Under the pieces are notes generated by a model. It was not told where the DNA came from and searched no databases. It saw only the letters and a program-made list of their open reading frames with translations. Made by a program: the position numbers and the translations under genes. A DNA stretch of 64,000 nucleotides from Sphagnum compactum. Lineage: Eukaryota > Bryophyta > Sphagnopsida > Sphagnales. The DNA is taken from contig OZ234495.1 of the NCBI GenBank assembly GCA_965153455.1, positions 13,512,875-13,576,874 of the forward strand. The letters run 5' to 3'. Shown here one piece after another: positions 12,263-25,200 of this stretch (its first letter is position 1; every line of letters starts with the position of its first letter).

Positions 12263-13291
12263 AATGAACAAACGTGGCAGAATATTGGACCCTTTCAACT
12301 TTGGTCCTTTTGCTGTGCATGGATTTTCCGTAATCCAAACATGAATACCTACATTTTGAGCTTTTTACAAATTTGGACTTGCTATCTTTTCAATTATTGC
12401 AAAATGGATGGTGTAGCGGCTAGCCATCCCTTGAAAGAAACTTGTTACCATTGATAGACTTGCCCCCAAAATAAATGATACGTGGGCCGAGACGACCAGG
12501 TGGTGTTTTTGTGAGCTTGTGATTCTCATCATGAAGTAGCCTAAGTCTTGTTTTCCAGACCCATTTGTAGCCATGAACTTTAGAGCTGGAAGAGGAAGGC
12601 GCCAGCAGACAACAAATTTGCATCCTGGCAGTGTTGAGGCAAACAGGGTTTGAAAATTTGAACATGTGATTTTCAGCTTCTTCTGCATTTGCCAAATTTT
12701 TTTGCAACCCCGATTGCAGACTTTAGTATCATGTGACTTACTGAGCATCTTGTTACACAGCTCCCATAAAGTTCATCAATTGGCACAGAGATTGTTTGTT
12801 TAATCCTAATGACTGCATTATACACAAGCTATGGGATGGTCCCTAGTTGAAGTGGTTTTATGAGTGACCCTTCTTCACCTACTTTACAGAATTTTGTTGT
12901 CTAAAGGTGCATTCATTCACACCTAATGTGAAGTCAGTGATAAGTGAAAATATAGGTGCCATCTTAAGTGACATCCAATCTTAAGTAAATGGGTGATTAC
13001 TTAATATTAAGTGAATGTTAACTTAACATAAAAAAATTTCCTGGTAGATAAGTGGGGTTTCTAAATGACCAGCTTGATGTTAGGGGACTTAATACTAGAG
13101 TCATTAACACCAAGTGTGAATGCACCTTACGAACACCAAGTGAACTACTTACTTAAGGTTTTGACATATGAACTATATGACATTGGGTTTCTAGTTTATC
13201 TCCTGGTCCCTGGACTGTGGGGGTGTGTGTCTCCCATATGTACAAATCCCAGGAATGTGCACAAGTTTGCATTCACCAAGGTTGATCCTTA
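12263..13291. other. Intergenic DNA, no gene seen
   Basis: A 127-codon open stretch on the minus strand (12365-12748) has no family resemblance and no convincing splice context. It is treated as chance. Confidence 0.45.
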
Positions 13292-13885
13292 CAGTAGAAC
13301 CTCTATAATTTTATCACCTAAGGGCAGCCAGTAATAAAGTTGGAGAGGTTATAAGTTATGGGAGAGTTTGGAACTGTGAGGCGCAGGGTTCAAAAGTTGC
13401 AGGCTACCCTTTTTTCCCATTTTCTTTGCATTTTTGATCATCAAGGCAACCCGTCTTTGGCAGAGAAAAAGGGTGAAAAACATCTGAAGTCCAGCACTTT
13501 TTTTTTCGAACCTGCTTGTAACCGGAGTATTGTCCTTCCAGCGCACTTCACACTTTGCCCTAAACTAGATACACGGTACAGATCTGAGCTGTACATAGCA
13601 AAAGGACAGCTATCCTGCTTTTGTTGACTCGATTGTGAAGATGAATGACAGCGTACGCCATCTCCACCAGAATAGTCTTAAATAGAGGCCTATCACTAGC
13701 TATTTCCACCATAACTGATCGAGAAATAAACGAATTATAAAATTATAAAATTGTCGGGAAAGAAGAAAAGTGATAAGTTATAAGAATATAAAATTTTTGC
13801 CTGGTCCCATTGATGGACCGGGCCGGAGTGATAAAATTTGAGAGGTTATAAAATTTGGGGGGATCAGTTTATAGAGGTTCTACTG
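13292..13885. mobile_element. Emigrant/Lemi-type (pogo-like) MITE, 594 bp
   Basis: The element begins with CAGTAGAACCTCTATAA at 13292 and ends with its exact 17-base reverse complement at 13885. Each end is flanked by TA (13290-13291 and 13886-13887), the duplication expected of Tc1/mariner/pogo transposition. CAGTARAACCTCTATAA is the known terminal sequence of the plant Emigrant and Lemi1 pogo-like elements. Subterminal GAGAGGTTATAA motifs occur inside both ends, at about 13346 and 13840. No transposase coding is present; the short open frames inside are not transposase-like. It is probably a non-autonomous deletion derivative. Confidence 0.88.
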
Positions 13886-15031
13886 TATTTGCACACATTT
13901 AAAAGAATTTGTGTAAGAAAAAAATTTACTCTGGCAAGGGCACCCAAAGCAAAAGATACTTACCATTTGAATTAGTTGTCGAGCACACCTCTGGTAATCG
14001 ATTAACAATATGCATACCACTTTGTGTTCTTTGATCAATTTTGTGATTGTCCCCAAAAGTCGGGATTGTCCACTGAACGAAGATTTTGTCAAATTTGGAT
14101 TAACAAATAAAAAAGTGAAAAAAATTTAAGCATCCTTTCATATTTTTTGGCTACCTATTGGAACCAAACATAGAAATCTGGAGATTTTTTTTTTTTCCTA
14201 TTATGGATACTAAGAAACCAACAGAAATTTATTTTCACATTTTAAAAATTTATCCCCAAAAAAAAAAAAACTGTTGTATAACAAGTGGCAAGGAGACAAG
14301 CTACTTTACTTGAAGTTTGATCAGCGTTTGGTGCCTTTTTTGATATCTAGTTTGTGTTAACTTGATGTCTTTTAATTCTCCCCTTTTTTTTTTCTTATAC
14401 CTTTGTACATTTTTTGAATCAACCGTGTGTTTATAAATAAAGTTTTCCAGAGGTATGATGACTTTTTAAACTGGTGTAATTGTTTAAGAGATTGCCTTAG
14501 CTCCGTAGTATAACCAGACCGGAGACTAGGTCTAATCAGTAGCTTCTGTTCAAATAAGGAATAAAATTTGTTGTTTCCTTGGTTTGTTCCAAAACAAGAT
14601 TTTGGTTGTCCCACTCTCTCCCCAGAGAAGAAGAAGAAGAAGAAGAAGCTGATGATGATACTTTCTCTGCGGATGCCACAATTTCTCACTAATATAAATT
14701 CCATTCTTGGCTTTGTGGTTCCAAAAATAACCCAATTCTTGGCTTGCACTTAATAAAAAGCAGCAACTGAATTCCAAAAAAACCCTCCTTCAATGCGGCT
14801 ACCTGTCCGTGCCTCCCAACCCCATGACAAAAATGGGGGTCAAGAATATCCAGCAGCTTTTTGCAACAGAAGGAGCAGAGAAGTCCCCAGAATTGCTACC
14901 CAATTTTTGTTATTAATAAAAAATTGGACATTGGATTCAGAGTTTGTGACAGGTAGTTTTGTTAGTTACCGGTGTTGTGCAGTTCTTCATCTTTAAGAGA
15001 ACCTCCCCTCCTTACTGCTGACATTTTTATT
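13886..15031. other. Intergenic DNA, no gene seen
   Basis: AT-rich sequence with poly-A and poly-T runs and an (AAG)n/(GAT)n stretch at about 14627-14660. No recognisable coding sequence. Confidence 0.5.
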
Positions 15032-15345
15032 GGCCTTTTTGCCTACCAAGGCAAGGATATTCTGTTTAGATTCATTTTAGAGTATAGTAGCTTAAGGGGA
15101 TTTTAATAGGTCGTTGTCGTCGTCTTCTTCGTTGCATTGCGCTGCAGCGCAGCTCCAAAAGAGGAAGAAGAAGGCGACGACAGTGTTGCTGTGTAATAAG
15201 TCTATTTTTATATGAGGCTTTTTGAAAGATGATATTTTGGCTTGTGTTTGAAACTTGAGATGAGCTATTGTAGAGTTATAATATATCTTGAAGGATTTTG
15301 GTTTCTTTTAGAAGGTTTTTTGAAGATTATAGTTTTGTATGGTGA
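15032..15345. mobile_element. MITE-like repeat, copy C (inverted, altered core)
   Basis: The reverse complement of this block matches the 12.0-kb and 45.7-kb copies, including the CCTTGCC..GGCAAGG terminal hairpin, the CTACTATACTCT stretch and the CAAGCCAAAATATCATC stretch. The central ATTACCTAGGGGCC of the other copies is missing. In its place is an 85-bp GC-rich segment (about 15111-15197) that can fold on itself. Confidence 0.7.
15111..15197. repeat. GC-rich imperfect hairpin inside MITE copy C
   Basis: The left arm contains TCGTCGTCTTCTTC and the right arm GAAGAAGAAGGCGACGA, around a central GCGCTGCAGCGC palindrome. Base composition differs sharply from the AT-rich MITE around it. It could be a nested foldback insertion or the original core that other copies lost. 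Confidence 0.7.
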
Positions 15346-16544
15346 AACTTATGAAGCATCAAAGGAATCCTTGTGTAAAGCATTTTGAAGGAAAAGGAAA
15401 AAAAAAAGGAACACTCATCCACTCTTTCAGCTTGGAGAGAGTGAACTCGTCGTGCCCATGCAAAAAAGTTCATAGGATTAATTCACTCCAAATGCAAAGA
15501 ATTTTTTTTCAAACATGTTTTAGACAAAATTAAAATCAAGGATTGAATAGGTATGGAGTTGAGCAATTATCTAATTAAAATTAGTATTTAAATATAAAAT
15601 CAGCTAGTTTGTCAATTTTTTGAAAAAAAACAACTTGCCTACCTTAAAAATCTGACTATATATGTTTAAGAGCGTTTCTTCATATTTTCAATTATAATTT
15701 CCAATCTAGAAAAAGATTAATTTCGTAGTCCGATTCATGTGCCAGTTCCCATTAAAGGATGTTAACTTAGTTCTAGGTCACAAGAATATGACTTGAACTC
15801 TTACATTTCACATTTACCTTTATGAAATACCTTTAGATTAAGGTTTTTTTTAAATGGCAAAAAGTTGTCAAAAGGCAACAAAGGTTTTGAGCCTGCTATA
15901 GGCCTATTGGGAAATTGGGGAAGCAAATCAAAAGTTTTTGCCTAATGATCTTGCCACCGCTTGAGAAAATTGCCATCACTCATATTTACCATAACCCCAA
16001 TTCACCACCTTCCATCCCAAGGCCACATCATTACCATTGCTAGTTATTTCTTTGCCATCATAACTTCTATCACTGAATTGTATTCACTAGCAATAACAAT
16101 GTAATGAGGAGTAGATTTCATTAGCATCATTTTTTTTTATGTACATCAAGATGTTTATGAAGGCCATGCTTTGCACGACAACAATTGTTTAATGAATTGG
16201 AGTTATTGGAATCAATATTTGCTCTGGGATTCTTTCAACTTTGGCAATGAAGTGAGTTTTAAGAGCTTGTGATTTAGGCTTGTTGAAGGATAATAAAACA
16301 TGGTGCACAACTGAACATGGGTGATTAATGAGAATGAGATTTGAGAATGGTTAAAGATTCATAGTTAGATCAAAATTTGAAATCTTGAACTTTGTCACCC
16401 AACCTCATTTTGTCACAATTCATTAAATCATTGGGTTCGATTTTCCATTGTCTTTCATTTGGTCACTCAAATTGCAAAGTTTTTGGATTTCATAACTTAG
16501 TGTTTGGTGAACCTAAGAGTTGGTTTTAAATTAAAAATTTGAAA
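15346..16544. other. Intergenic DNA, no gene seen
   Basis: AT-rich sequence without recognisable coding, terminal repeats or structured RNA signal. Confidence 0.5.
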
Positions 16545-17035
16545 GGTTGCAAATTTAGGGTTATTATGATAAGCGTGCATTTGTAACTCGCTAAAACAAT
16601 TTTATTTTCATAATGAACTTATGATTTGGTTTTAGAATTTAGAATTTGGAGGTTGCAAGTTTAGGGTTATTACAAGAGGCATGCATTTGTAACCCACTAA
16701 ATAATTTTATTTTCATAGTGAACTCATGATTTGGTTTTAGAATTTAGAATTTGGAGGTTGCAAGTTTAGGGTTATTACAAGAGGCATACATTAATAACCC
16801 ACTGAATTATTTTATTTTCATAGTGAACTTGTGATTTGGTTTTAAAATATAAAGTTTAGAGGTTGCAAGTTTAGGATTACTATGAAAGGCAAACATTTGT
16901 AACCCATCAAATTATTTTACTTTCATAATAAGCTTATGATTTGGTTTTAAAATATGAAGTTTGGAGGTCACAAGTTTAGGGTTACTATGAGAAACACACA
17001 TTTGTAACCCACCAAACTTTTTAATTTTCATCTTG
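16545..17035. repeat. Minisatellite, 105-bp unit, about 4.7 copies
   Basis: Units begin with GGTTGCAARTTTAGG-type sequence at 16545, 16651, 16756, 16861 and 16966, giving spacings of 106, 105, 105 and 105 bp. Each unit contains TTTAGG(G)TTA, TTTGTAACCCA-like and TTATTTTCAT phrases. Most units carry one TTTAGGG, the plant telomere heptamer. The second and third units are the most alike, which suggests recent local amplification. Confidence 0.92.
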
Positions 17036-17289
17036 TGTTGTATTCTATAAAACATTTCAACTTTTGTTCTACATTGGCCTTTTGCAAGTTCTAAAGCACT
17101 TTTAGGTTTAAGCCCATCTTCCCTCTATCTTCAAAACTTCGAAATGAAATTGGTTGTTGTACCCTAGAATACCCGCCAAAATCCTCATCACCTAATGATG
17201 ATTTATCTCACCTTCTTGTGTTTGATTCAACATGTGAAACTCCTTTTTTTTAAAAGGGTTGTATGAAGGATCAAAAAGATTTTAGGATA

Positions 17290-18760
17290 TTTGCACTACC
17301 AAATTGCCATGGGTAGAACCTATTTTGGATGACAAAGGTGAAGTACACTAAAGTTTGGCTCCAAAACTTGCTAGCTTATTGAAACACAAAAGCCAAGGTT
17401 TCAATGCTCAATGTTGATGCTAGCACATTTTACATCAAAAAATTAATGCATGTTCAAATGAATGCAATTACATTGCACATGATTACTAACCTTCTATCCT
17501 AGACATTAGCTTGGGTCTTTTTACTACCTTTAACAACATTTTTTCTTTCATATTTAAATGCATGCTTGAGTTTGGGGTTGGAGGAATTATCTAAAAAGCT
17601 AATGAACATGGGCTACCATAGTAGTAGCATCTTCCAAGGCCATTAGACAAGAGTGACCATATTGCAATTCAAAGAAAAGGTTGCCCCTTTTCTTATTGGG
17701 ATACATTGTTTTGTTCACAAAACCAACTTGACCATCATAACTTTTTTGGATGTCCTTTTAATGCATCACCTAGAAAATGTATTACAAAATTTATATGCAT
17801 TTTTTGCTCACAAGCTGAAAATATATTTTAACAATATGTTCTATATGTGATGTGGAGCTCATTTAAGGCTCCCCTGTATCCTCCCATTACTTGATTATGT
17901 GCATACAATAATCAAGCTTATAGAAGGTAGGAATATTTTGGTGTGTGACTTTGTGGAGTCTCTCAAGTTAGCCCAACATGAGCTTAAGCTTTATTGTGAC
18001 CCTTTGGCAAGTTTGAAAATTCATGATTGATGATTTCAATTCAGTTGGGGCTTTAACCAATGAAACCTTTTTTTTATGTAATGTGGTTCTAACCTAAATG
18101 GTGAAAACATTGCAAAATATCTTGCATCTTCATTTTTTGGACATAAACATCCTACCTACACTTCTAACATTCATGGTGTTAAATTTCATTAGCATATCAC
18201 CAAGGTTGCTTTCAACATGGTAGTAATCAAAGTGAAAGATGAATGCTAAGGAGCAACCCATGGCTTCAATTCTTGAAAAACTTGAAAAACATTGCTTTAA
18301 GCATGAAATCATGACTATTCTTGAACAACTCGAAAAACATCGCCTTTAACATGTGAAATCATGACTATTTTAGGTGGGGATTATCCATGGTATTGGGTTG
18401 CAAATCCAAAGGAGAAGGAAAATAAGGTTTTTTTTTGTCACATGGGTGTGTTGAAGGCCACCTTTTGTGCCTTTTGAAAGGTGGGTGAATTTGGCCAAAT
18501 TGTTTTTGTTTTGCTTTTAATTTAAACACTTATGGTCCATGGAATAATCTAGTTTTTTCAAGATGACCATGTTGCATAACTTTGTGGCAATTTTCTGTGA
18601 AGAGGATGAGTTCAATCCTCATACAAAGCTTTGGTGCAAAGTATCTACATGTATAGTTTTCAACCACAAGCTCTCAAAATACATGAAATTGGTAGAAATT
18701 ATTGTAGTCTAAGTTCATAGGTGTATTGAAAATGAACAAACATTTATCACCATCTCCTTC
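17290..18760 (+). pseudogene. Second degenerate hAT-like transposase
   Basis: A further decayed copy of the family seen at 5.2-6.5 kb. It reads LPWVEPILDDKGE near 17300, LASLLKHKS near 17370, and then an open stretch at 17653-17850 with FKEKVAPFLIGIHCFVHKTNL and ENVLQNLYAFFAHK. Further fragments follow to about 18.7 kb, including FVESLKLAQHELKLYCDPLASLK around 17950. Stops and frameshifts are frequent. It is clearly separate from the first copy and more diverged from it than recent duplicates would be. Confidence 0.55.
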
Positions 18761-20486
18761 ATGAAGAACAAGTTACTAAATTATTTGATTACACACTTGG
18801 ATTTGTGTAGTTTGTTTTTTAATCAAAGGTTTTTTACTTTGTAAAAAAATTCTCATGACCAAGCCATTGCAAAATGGTACGGCAAATTGCATTATTATGT
18901 AAATGTGTAGTTTACAACAACCTTTGTGAAGTTGGAGGTTTTTTGGAGTTTTTTAGTTTGCAAACTTGGAGTCTACAAATTAGACACGATTGTGTGGAAA
19001 TCTTGATATATAAATTTTTATATATATTTTACTAGACCTATTGAATGGGTTTCAACTTTGAATTTTTGAGTGCATCCAATTTGAACTTCTATGACATGGT
19101 ATGTTCAATTTGTTTCAATCTTTCTAATCAAATTTTTTCTTTCAAGAAGTGCATAACTAAAAGCTTATGGGAAGGTTGAAACTTGATTGAGTGATTATGG
19201 GTGAATGAGTGAATCTAGTTGAATGATTGCTGTTGATTTTTCAATGATATTCTTTGGAGGTACGGATGAAAAAGGCGATGGTGTCACAATGGTTGTAGGT
19301 TAGTTCCTAGGATTCTAAAATTTGAATCCTTAATACTTATGTTACTTTTGTGCAAGTATTTTTTTCAAAAATAATAACAAAAGTTGCTTTTTTGGTCATT
19401 AGTAATTTAGGTTATAATAAATTCACCCAACTTGATTTTGTAGGTATTGCATAACATTGGAATTTGAAAGCATACCACATATCTAGTTGTTGGTGCATCT
19501 TCAATTGAAACTTAAATGATTTTTTTGCAAAATTTAATTTTCATTTTTTTAAAATTGGGTTCTTGAATTGCGATTGGTATCACTTTTATGGGGGTTAGGG
19601 TTCAAATCTCCCCTGAGAATCTTAGGTCTTTGCAAAATAGAGAGCACAATGCAATTTGGTTGTGTGCAGGATGGCAATAATGTTGCAATAGTAGTAGCAA
19701 CGAAACAAACTTGGAAGTTGCGGGTCGTGGTAATTTGCAAACATAATTTCTGGAAAGATATGTGTGTAAAGCCCATGGACAATTTGATTTCCTCATCTTC
19801 TTCACAAGGAGTTGTACCTCAATTCCACCATCAAGTGCCATTTGTGCCAAAAATCTTTCAAAACTTTCAATGGATATTTGGGGTTGAAACTTGACAATCT
19901 ATATGAATGTTTCCCCCCCCCCCCTCTTTCTTATATTATCACTTCTATTTCTCTTGGGTCTAAAGTTTAGAATGACATACATTCATGGTTCTATTAAGCT
20001 ATAAGTTTTAGAGATGATCACCAGGACTTTATAGGAGATTTCAACCTTTTGTTGCTCTATGTCGTCAAATGTACTCACTCCCCTTGCAAGAACTAATTGG
20101 AAGCCAAATAACTTAGTTGGTGATGCACATATGAGTTGTTTCTTGGATCACTCTTGTTGTTGCTAGAATTAATCTGCAGACATTTGCAAATGACAACTCA
20201 CCATTATACCCACCTTTCTGACATGTTCCCCCAAGAGTTCCCAATAGCACGTCACTTTTATCCCATATGCTTTGCAAATGTTGTCCTCCTTTCACCTATA
20301 TAAGTCAGCCAGCCAAAGGGGAGAGGGATTCCAGACTTCAAAATAGAACCTACTATGTTTGTGTAGCCTACAGGGGTTTTTCTTTTTTTTGAGTGATGGG
20401 CCAATCAAATTAGCTCATTGCAAAAAACTAAAATTGAACTTGCAAGGCACCTCATCTAATGAACAGGAGAGGTGAATAGTCATTGT
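18761..20486. other. Intergenic DNA, no gene seen
   Basis: A 108-codon plus frame at 19568-19894 and its overlapping minus frames show no family resemblance. A run of 12 C lies at 19913-19924. Confidence 0.45.
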
Positions 20487-20799
20487 ATTACAAAAAAGAA
20501 GAAACCAAATAAAGAGCAGAAAATAAGAAAAAATAAAACTTATAATAATGAAGAAAAACCCTACTTGAAAAAGAATGAGGTGTGTCTTCTTTCTCCAAAC
20601 TTCAAACTTGCATCCAAATAAACAAAAATACAAAAGTGAAAAAGAAACACTTTATTTTTATTATACAAAATAATAATAAAGACAGAAAACACATAAAAAT
20701 AAAAATAAAAAAGATAAAAGTCAAAAAAAAAAACCTAAAACATGAACCAAACATTATTGAAATAACACACTTGTGCATTCGGCACGGGGTTCAAACTAG
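20487..20799 (+). mobile_element. 5'-truncated Helitron-like element (3' end)
   Basis: These 313 bp match the reverse complement of 9037-9350 and end in the same way: a GTGC/GCAC hairpin with loop ATTCG, a short TTCAAA spacer and CTAG followed by T at 20800. The hairpin differs from the 9-kb copy at its base but can still pair with G-T wobbles. Similarity stops abruptly upstream of 20487, so this copy has lost its 5' part. Confidence 0.75.
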
Positions 20800-22234
20800 T
20801 ATGAATTAATACCAGTTGTAGTCAGTTGCTTATCAAAGACATGTATTTTGGTTTTGGTTCCACACGTACATAAATAGAGCCAGTAACCTGGTTCCGTGTC
20901 TGGTGCCTAAAATAAATAAAATCCGATTCCAATTCAAGCTCTGAAAATCAGGCCCAGGAACTTACTAACCAGAACCGAAACGGGTATTTTATCTAGTTAC
21001 TACTTTTACGAAGACCCAAGAAAATTGCAGGCGTTCCTTTTCGACAGTTTGTTTCCACACTTGATGCCTTCGATGCCCATTGTTTGTGCTCCCAGTTACA
21101 ATTCTTGCAGCTGCTATCGTAAGGTGGGTCCGCACGCAATTTAGAGGCGCCGAATTCGCGAGGCAGTGGTGGCACAAGAGAGAAAGTCTTGCTTGCTTCT
21201 GCTGTTGTCAGTCGGTGACTTCCTCTTCTTACAATTTATTTTGGGAGCTTGATGAAGAAGTTCTTGTGGGTGAAAATCTGTCTTCTTCTTCACATTTGCA
21301 GTGCATTTTTGTAATATCCTGAACATCCCTTCCTCACCCATTTGGCTGCTGCTTCGCGCATCCTAAGAGGACTAGTTTGCAGAGAGGTGCATATTTGGTT
21401 GCTGGACTTGAATTCTTTTTGTCTTTCTCTCTCTCTCGCTTCCCTCGGTGTAGAACGATGGTTCCTTTATTGTGAAAGCTATAGGCCAAAATTTCCCTTG
21501 TGGGTTTGAGTCCCCAGCATTTAGATTCTTCAAGTTCCCTTTTCTGAAGCGTTCCTTCGATTTTTATCCGTTGTTTCCTTCTATCTTCCTTTGGTCGAGT
21601 TACGAAGTGTTTGTTTGCTTGAGCGGCAGAGGAGGAAGAGCACAGGCTTCCTTCCTTGGCGATGTCCAGTTTACCGACCACTCTTGACCGGGGGATTTTG
21701 CAGTACTAGGACTGAAAGCTTCACTGCTGTATTTCTTGGTTGCAAAATAGGGGGCGAACTCATTCATTAGTACACGCGTTGTTTTTTCTGTCAAGAAATT
21801 TGAGTTTAAGTTTCACGAAGAACGATTTGGAAATATTGATGGGAGGGTGAATGTGCTACGCTTCCGCTTGTCGCACTTAGAAGAATGTGTATCGACATGC
21901 CCGCGAACCGCATACCATTGCCTCCATCCCGCCAGACTTGTACAAATCAGCCAGTAAGTTATTTGCTCTCTTGCGATTAGTGTGTTGTTTGCCAATCTCT
22001 CAGTTTTCTAAAGAGGTGTGACTCACACAAAATGTCTACCTATGCTTGCCCTTGTAGCAAAAGGTCGGTACCGATGTCACTCACTGCTCAGTTGTAGAAT
22101 TGTTGATAACTGGATGGCGTCCGAGTTGCCTGCCGCGAGCGGTTAAATATTCGGTTACAGTGCAAATGTGATCAACTCTCCGGTGCACTCCAAAAATCAG
22201 TAACCCCCTTTTTCAACAGAAATCTCTAGTTGCG
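20800..22234 (+). promoter_or_regulatory. Upstream region and probable 5' leader of the Ser-rich gene
   Basis: Composition becomes less AT-rich from about 21.0 kb. Pyrimidine-rich tracts and several short upstream open frames precede the ATG at 22235. No TATA box or leader intron could be placed with confidence. Confidence 0.35.
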
Positions 22235-25200
22235 ATGACCATCTCAATCTCCAAGTCCGTGCATCGAGTTTCCGCATCTGTGGAAACCCTTTGCTTCAAG
22301 GATTATTATGTTCAGCAGAGACTCCCATCCTCCGACGACAGTAGTTGTAATGCTCCCGACAAAATCTCTTCGTCCGCCAGTGCTCTTGTCCCCGAACGGC
22401 GCTCATCGGGTGAGCAGCGTGTTACGACCTCCTCCAATGACAAGAGAACAAGGAGGAGAGCAAGATCCTCACTTGGTGGCACAGAGGACTTTGTGAAGGG
22501 TCTTGACTTCGCTTCAGGAGCTCCACAGCCGGAGAAAAACAAATCAGTCCCTGTCTCAATATCCAAAGGTATTTTGCAAGTATCCTTGTAGACAAGTTCT
22601 TTGCAATCGTTTCTTCTTCTATCAGATGCGATGACAAGTGCTCGTTCATTCCTACACAGAGAAATGCCTGCAAAAGACTTAGCCAAGGAATATGAAGCTA
22701 TCGGCTCTCCTTATATGCTGTCCCGTCGTAATCAGACTTAAGCCCCGCTGACAACCAACAAAACTTTCTCTCTGTGTCGTAGTTCAAGGACTCAACGTGA
22801 ATGGATGCGGACGCGCCAGTGTACAACCGAGTCCTACATTGGCAAAGCGAACAACAGCGTCACCGGTAATGGAAAAGCATGGAATGGGGAAATCAGAAGC
22901 GGGCTCATTTCAGTCCTCGACACTTGAGCGCTCCTTGTCGGAACGAGAATCAGCTAGAATTGCATGCAGGACAGTATCAGATATTTCTACATATCTGAGG
23001 TCTCAGCCCACAGTTGGAGCTCAGTACAATCTCTCGAATGGCAGCAGTAAGGATACAGGAGTTGATGGTGAGCTGCAAAAAGACAAGATCGAGCCTTGCA
23101 CAGTGAACCAAAGACCAAGTGAGAGCCCAGCCACTGCTGTCCTTGAAGAAAAAGGTGCTCCTCATCATGGGATACAGCCAAGCATCTTGCAGGAACATGA
23201 TGACTGCCCCCTCGGCAAGGAGCAAGAGGATGCCATGACTTCATGCAAACCAGGTAAGGAGTTGAGCTGAAAGGTCATGGAATCTCTATAAGAACGTGGG
23301 ACAAGGGAGGAATTGAAACAAGTAATGTAAAGTGAAAGGAACTGTGACTTCTTGGCAGGATGAGTTCTTTGGACATGGGGAAAAGTTGTTGCTTGATGAG
23401 AGGATGTTGCCCTTGTCAGCTTGATTGTCTTCAGTGGCCTGTTCGACATTTTGCCCCCACCTTGTTGAGTCTAGCTTCCACAGGAAGTAGTTAGCCTGTA
23501 AGCTCTTGAAAGCACATTAAGCCAATGCCTGGTACTGGAGAGGCTGATTCTTCCTCCTGCCTGTTTTCATAGCATCTAAATCTTGTCATCTTGCAGATTC
23601 TACTTTTGCTGGGGGAAATCTGAAGCAAGGAACATGGCATGCAAATTTTATTGGAGAAGACAGTGCAAAGAAGGAGCTGATTGTTACAATGGAAAAGCCC
23701 TCAAGTTTCTGTATTGAAGCATCTGAGATGGGGATGGCGAAACTGAGTAGTGTTTTTCATTCAGAACAGAGGCTGAATTCAAATGCAAATGCTACCTCCA
23801 GCTTGAATGTGGTGGAACTGCCATCTGTTGCTTTGGAGCAGTCAAGTACTTCTCTTGCTCACCAAGACCCAACTGCAGTCGTGGACAAGCTCCAACACAC
23901 AATAGCTTTGGAAACATCCTGTCCAGAGCTACAGAAGCAAAATGAACTGGGTGCAAATGAGTTAGTGAAAGAAAGTATACATGAGCTCTCTGCATCATTT
24001 CCAACTCCATCACTTGTACTAAGCTCAGATACACCAAATGTAGGGGACCTGCTTCTGGAAGATGTTTCAGGAGCCAATGGATGCCAGAACATTGACATGT
24101 CTACAGCCCCATTGGAACAACAGGAGAGAGAAAGTTTTATTGAGCCAGAGGAAAATGAAGGAACATACAACTCAGCTGCTCAAGATTTATTAGATTTGAC
24201 TTCAGTCCCACTTTATCCTGGTTCAGAGTCCTCCAGGACACTGGACGTCCATGAGCAGCTAAGTGCAACCACAGACAAGAGCTCTTCCAGTCGATGGACT
24301 TCAGCTACTTTGGACTCATTGAGTTTGCCAGATGCTGACCAGGAGCTCACTGTGACAGGGCATGGGGTGAAAGAAAAGAATTTCAGCAATAACATTGTTC
24401 CATTCGCTGCTGAGAAAGTCACTGAGGAACAACTAACTGAAGCTGCATTTTTGTCAAACCTTGGTTATAGCAAAGACACAATAAGGTGTGCAAGCCCAGA
24501 GGAGTATCTTCAGCATCCACGTGTGAGTTCAGCTATTAGAACGAATGCATTTCGTTCCAAATCAACAGGAAGTCACACTGCCAAGGTTGCTTTTAAAGAG
24601 GACACAGGGTTGGGTGGTGCTCATAGTGATCTTGAGAAAGAGGTAAATACTTCATGTTTTTGAGCTGAGTTTACACCACCACCCTTGATTGCAAAGTTAA
24701 ATAGTCTCAGGATTGAAACCAGATACAAGTGCTACCCAGGTTGAGAACACCATGAAGCTGCATCAAGGTGCTGCTCTGCAGGGAATACCTAGTTGGAGGT
24801 GATATAACATACTGAAACACATATTACGACAACTTAAGTCCATCAGGATGTGGAATATTTACATGGAGGGACTGCAGCATTCCTATATCTTACAGCCCTC
24901 TAGCCTATGCAAATGCAATCTTGAAAGCTGTGAATTGACTAAAGAGAAGTGAATTCTACATTTATCCTTTTGCAAGAGCAAAAATGAAAACCTGCGTGGT
25001 TTGCCAATTTCTGGGTTTAATATGTGCTTACTGACCTTCTCATGTTTTGCTTGTACAGGCTAGTAAAGTATCAGCCATTGCTGCAAATCATTTGCTATTA
25101 CACCCTCAACGGAGTAGTTCCAGATTCAACAAGGTTGATTTAGATAGGGCGCTACCATTGCAATTTCTTGATGTGACCTTATCAGGAAGCTTCAGATGCC

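Noticed and set aside
19590-19620. GGTTCAAATC, a tRNA B-box-like string
   Set aside because: No cloverleaf, A-box or acceptor stem at the right distances.
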